A program made the position numbers and the translations under genes. The notes under the pieces are model-generated. The model was not told the DNA's origin. It searched no databases and saw nothing but the letters and a program-made list of their open reading frames with translations. Shown here piece after piece: positions 22,449-24,609 of a stretch of DNA of 24,609 nt. The stretch comes from JAAYHC01 sp964483175 (GTDB lineage: Bacteria; Bacillota; UBA5301), in assembly GCA_964483175.1 (NCBI GenBank), contig CAZAAT010000032.1, forward strand, positions 1-24,609, written 5' to 3'. Position 1 is the stretch's first letter, and each line of letters opens with the position of its first letter.

Positions 22449-23694
22449 GCTTTCACGCCGCGAATTCATCAAAGCCTGTCTATCAATGGCAACCGGACTG
22501 AGTGTGCCGGCCTTATGCCGTAGTTTGATCGCCGAAGCCGGTAGTATTTTCGAAGAAAAACCAGTGGTTATTTACCTTGAGGCCAATACCTGCACAGGCG
22601 ATTTGATTTCCCTGCTTAATGCCAGAGACCCTGATATCGGCCGTTTTATTCGTGAAGATATTGATTTGCGGTTCCAGACTACCCTGATGGTTGCTGAGGG
22701 CACAAAAGCAATCAATTACATGTACGAATCAGCCGAGGAGAATTGGGGCAAGTACATTTTTATCGTCGAAGGCGCTATTCCCGTCAAAGATGATGGCATT
22801 TTTGGGATTATTGGCGAAGCCTCAGATGGTCCGCTGACTTCGCTACAGGCAGTCCGGGATCTTGCACCCGGAGCCAAATATATTCTGCCTTTCGGGGTTT
22901 GCGCCAGTTTCGGCGGCCAGTATGCCACTCCACCCAATCCTGCCGGTGTCCAAAGTGTTTCGGCGGTCTTGGATCAACGCGATAAGCGCAAGGTTGTTAA
23001 TGTTTCCGGTTGCCCCGGGCATCCAGATTGGTTAATTGGAACCTTGACCCATCTACTGGTTTATGGGATGCCAGAGCTTGATGCGCATCGCAGGCCGAAG
23101 GTCTTTTTCGGCCGGACGGTACATGATCTTTGTCCGCGGCGCACATTATTCGAACAAGGTATCTTTGCCTCTGCACCCGGCGATTCAGGTTGCTTGTATA
23201 AGATCGGCTGTAAAGGCCCGGTAGCAGGCTGTGATGTCCCCCTACGCCAGTGGAACACTTATTACCATTGGCAGTGGCCGATTGGCTGTAATGTACCGTG
23301 CATCGCCTGTACTGAGCCGGGCTACCCGACGGCGATGATGCCATTCTACCAACATCTCCCCGACATTAATGTCTTTGGTACGCATACAGCCAGCGCTACC
23401 CTGGCCAAGACGGTCGGAATTGGAACGGGATTGGCAATTGCCGGCCATTTTGGAGCTTCCTTGATTACACGAAGGGTTCAAAAAAATTATCGGAAACTAC
23501 AAGAGCCCCTGCCACCGCTACCTGCTGAACCAACGCCAACTGCGGACCTGGTCTTTAATTTCGAAGCGGGAGAGGACTTGGGAGAGCCCGATCTAGTCGC
23601 TGAACAGGGGCTGCAGCAAGCGGCACTGACCAACAAGAAAGTGCTTAAAAGCCCGTTGGCCCGACAAATCCAGGAGAAATGGAAGGACAAATAG
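22447..23694 (+). CDS. [NiFe] hydrogenase small subunit, Tat-exported
   Basis: A 415-residue iron-sulfur subunit of a periplasm-facing uptake-type (group 1-like) hydrogenase. The Tat motif SRREFIK is at 3-9. Proximal cluster ligands are Cys49, Cys152 and Cys189, but the usual CxxC reads CTGD, with Asp52 in place of the second Cys. The distal cluster has His226, Cys229, Cys249 and Cys255. The medial cluster has Cys262, Cys285 and Cys288, plus an extra Cys281 in WPIGCNVPC. After the core there is a weak hydrophobic segment (about 321-340), a Pro-rich linker (about 352-366) and an acidic-to-basic tail, so the C-terminus is longer than usual. The start is TTG at 22447, the only one possible because a stop lies at 22429. 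It is followed directly by the large subunit. Confidence 0.93.
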   Translation: MLSRREFIKACLSMATGLSVPALCRSLIAEAGSIFEEKPVVIYLEANTCTGDLISLLNARDPDIGRFIREDIDLRFQTTLMVAEGTKAINYMYESAEENWGKYIFIVEGAIPVKDDGIFGIIGEASDGPLTSLQAVRDLAPGAKYILPFGVCASFGGQYATPPNPAGVQSVSAVLDQRDKRKVVNVSGCPGHPDWLIGTLTHLLVYGMPELDAHRRPKVFFGRTVHDLCPRRTLFEQGIFASAPGDSGCLYKIGCKGPVAGCDVPLRQWNTYYHWQWPIGCNVPCIACTEPGYPTAMMPFYQHLPDINVFGTHTASATLAKTVGIGTGLAIAGHFGASLITRRVQKNYRKLQEPLPPLPAEPTPTADLVFNFEAGEDLGEPDLVAEQGLQQAALTNKKVLKSPLARQIQEKWKDK

Positions 23695-24609
23695 ATGACA
23701 AAAATACTGATCGGCCCCGTAACAAGGGAAAACACTCCCATGGCTGTCGAAGTGAGCCTGGGAAACAAGGTTATCAGTGATGCCAAGATTATGGGGAGAC
23801 ATATGCGCGGATTCGAGTACATGCTGGTCGGTTTGGCACCGACCGATGCTCCCTACTTTACCGAGCGAATCTGCGGGATCTGCTCGACAGCGCATACTTA
23901 TGCCTCGTGCTTGGCTCTGGAAGATGCGACCAGGCATGATCTTACCAAAAACGGGGTGTTAATCCGCAACATCATTTTCGCCGGGGATTTGCTACAAAAC
24001 CACCTCCGTCACTTTTATCTGCTCAGCGTACCAGATTATGTGCACTTGGCAGCAGAACCGCCGTGGACTCCCCGTTACGTTTTTCGCGATCGCCTCGCCA
24101 AAGACGTGACTAAGCGGATTACTGCCAATTATTTTAAAGCCTTTGAAATTTCGCGGGAAGCTCATACCCTCTCGGCCAATTTTGGGGGGCGGACACCACA
24201 TACCTGGAGCATCCAACCTGGGGGAGCAACAGTGCAGCCGACGGCGGAAAAAATCATGCGCGCCTTGGCCAATTTGAGGGTGGTTAAAGAGTTTGTTACC
24301 GGTGCCTACCGTGAGGATCTGTTGACGCTCGTGGAGGCCTTTCCGGAGTATGCTGAGTATGGTTCGCGCCCCCGTAACTACTTGAGCTTTGGACTGCTAC
24401 GCGATCCGGATAATCCCCCGGAACCATTATTGCCAGGCGGTGTGCTCTTAGAGGGGCAAAAAGAGAAGGTCGATGTGGCATCTATTTCGGAAAGTATTCG
24501 GCACGCGTGGTATAGCGCTTCTAAGGATGTAGAGGAGGGCCCATTTTATCATGCGCCGCCTGAACCTGATCGTAAAAAAGCTGGTGCTTATAGCTTTATC
24601 AAGGCAGCT
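23695..24609 (+). CDS. [NiFe] hydrogenase large subunit, partial (3' end outside the window)
   Basis: The first 305 codons of the nickel-iron catalytic subunit. The L1 motif RICGICSTAH (58-67) supplies two of the four Cys ligands of the NiFe site (Cys60, Cys63). The L2-type segment FGGRTPHTWSIQPGG follows near residue 160-180. The distal L5 motif (DPCxxC) and the C-terminal maturation peptide lie beyond the window. The ATG at 23695 directly follows the small-subunit stop, and a GGAAGGA site lies upstream. The subunit should be folded with its small partner and exported by that partner's Tat signal. A membrane cytochrome b or other anchor and a maturation protease are expected further downstream. 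Confidence 0.95.
   Translation, partial: MTKILIGPVTRENTPMAVEVSLGNKVISDAKIMGRHMRGFEYMLVGLAPTDAPYFTERICGICSTAHTYASCLALEDATRHDLTKNGVLIRNIIFAGDLLQNHLRHFYLLSVPDYVHLAAEPPWTPRYVFRDRLAKDVTKRITANYFKAFEISREAHTLSANFGGRTPHTWSIQPGGATVQPTAEKIMRALANLRVVKEFVTGAYREDLLTLVEAFPEYAEYGSRPRNYLSFGLLRDPDNPPEPLLPGGVLLEGQKEKVDVASISESIRHAWYSASKDVEEGPFYHAPPEPDRKKAGAYSFIKAA

Overview
This 24.6 kb window carries 26 protein genes, all on the + strand. Most have strong Shine-Dalgarno sites (AAGGAGG or GGAGG type). TTG and GTG starts are frequent, and intergenic gaps are short. The gene content points to an anaerobic bacterium of the Firmicutes, most likely a Clostridia/Peptococcaceae-like lineage. The signs are a pyruvoyl arginine decarboxylase next to speE and speB, an rpmE/dus/greA/lysS neighbourhood, AzlCD, and a Tat-exported [NiFe] hydrogenase. 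I cannot name the species. No rRNA, tRNA, CRISPR array, insertion sequence or phage gene was seen, and no stretch over 300 bases lacks a gene.

Layout. (1) 216-2608: a soluble multi-sensor histidine kinase, translationally coupled to a stand-alone receiver protein. (2) 2698-4886: a polyamine cassette (arginine to agmatine to putrescine, plus spermidine synthase), followed at 4980-5627 by a secreted YjbH-like beta-rich protein and a clear terminator. (3) 5776-10190: MazG-like pyrophosphohydrolase, argS, a UPF0173 metallo-hydrolase and pyrG. (4) 10261-13916: a secreted unknown, a multi-zinc-ribbon unknown, class II aldolase and rho. (5) 14021-16392: a LysM/M23 envelope peptidase, rpmE with its own promoter and terminator, and a dihydrouridine synthase with an odd start. 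(6) 16441-19094: a self-contained operon with a strong promoter and a palindromic operator. It encodes an HTH regulator, a conserved protein of uncertain function, and a protein whose motifs match cyanobacterial fatty acyl-ACP reductase. (7) 19091-22387: greA (consensus promoter, then a terminator-like leader hairpin), lysS, azlC and azlD. (8) 22403-24609: a hairpin with a U-tract that buries the ribosome-binding site of the next gene, then the [NiFe] hydrogenase small subunit and the large subunit, which runs off the window end.

The most interesting points are: the acyl-ACP-reductase-like protein and its regulated operon; the hydrogenase small subunit, where Asp replaces one proximal-cluster Cys and an extra Cys lies near the medial cluster; the hairpin that is both a terminator and a ribosome-site mask at the hydrogenase start; the greA leader; and the non-canonical or frameshifted start of dus. 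All functional statements rest on reading motifs by eye. No database search was run.
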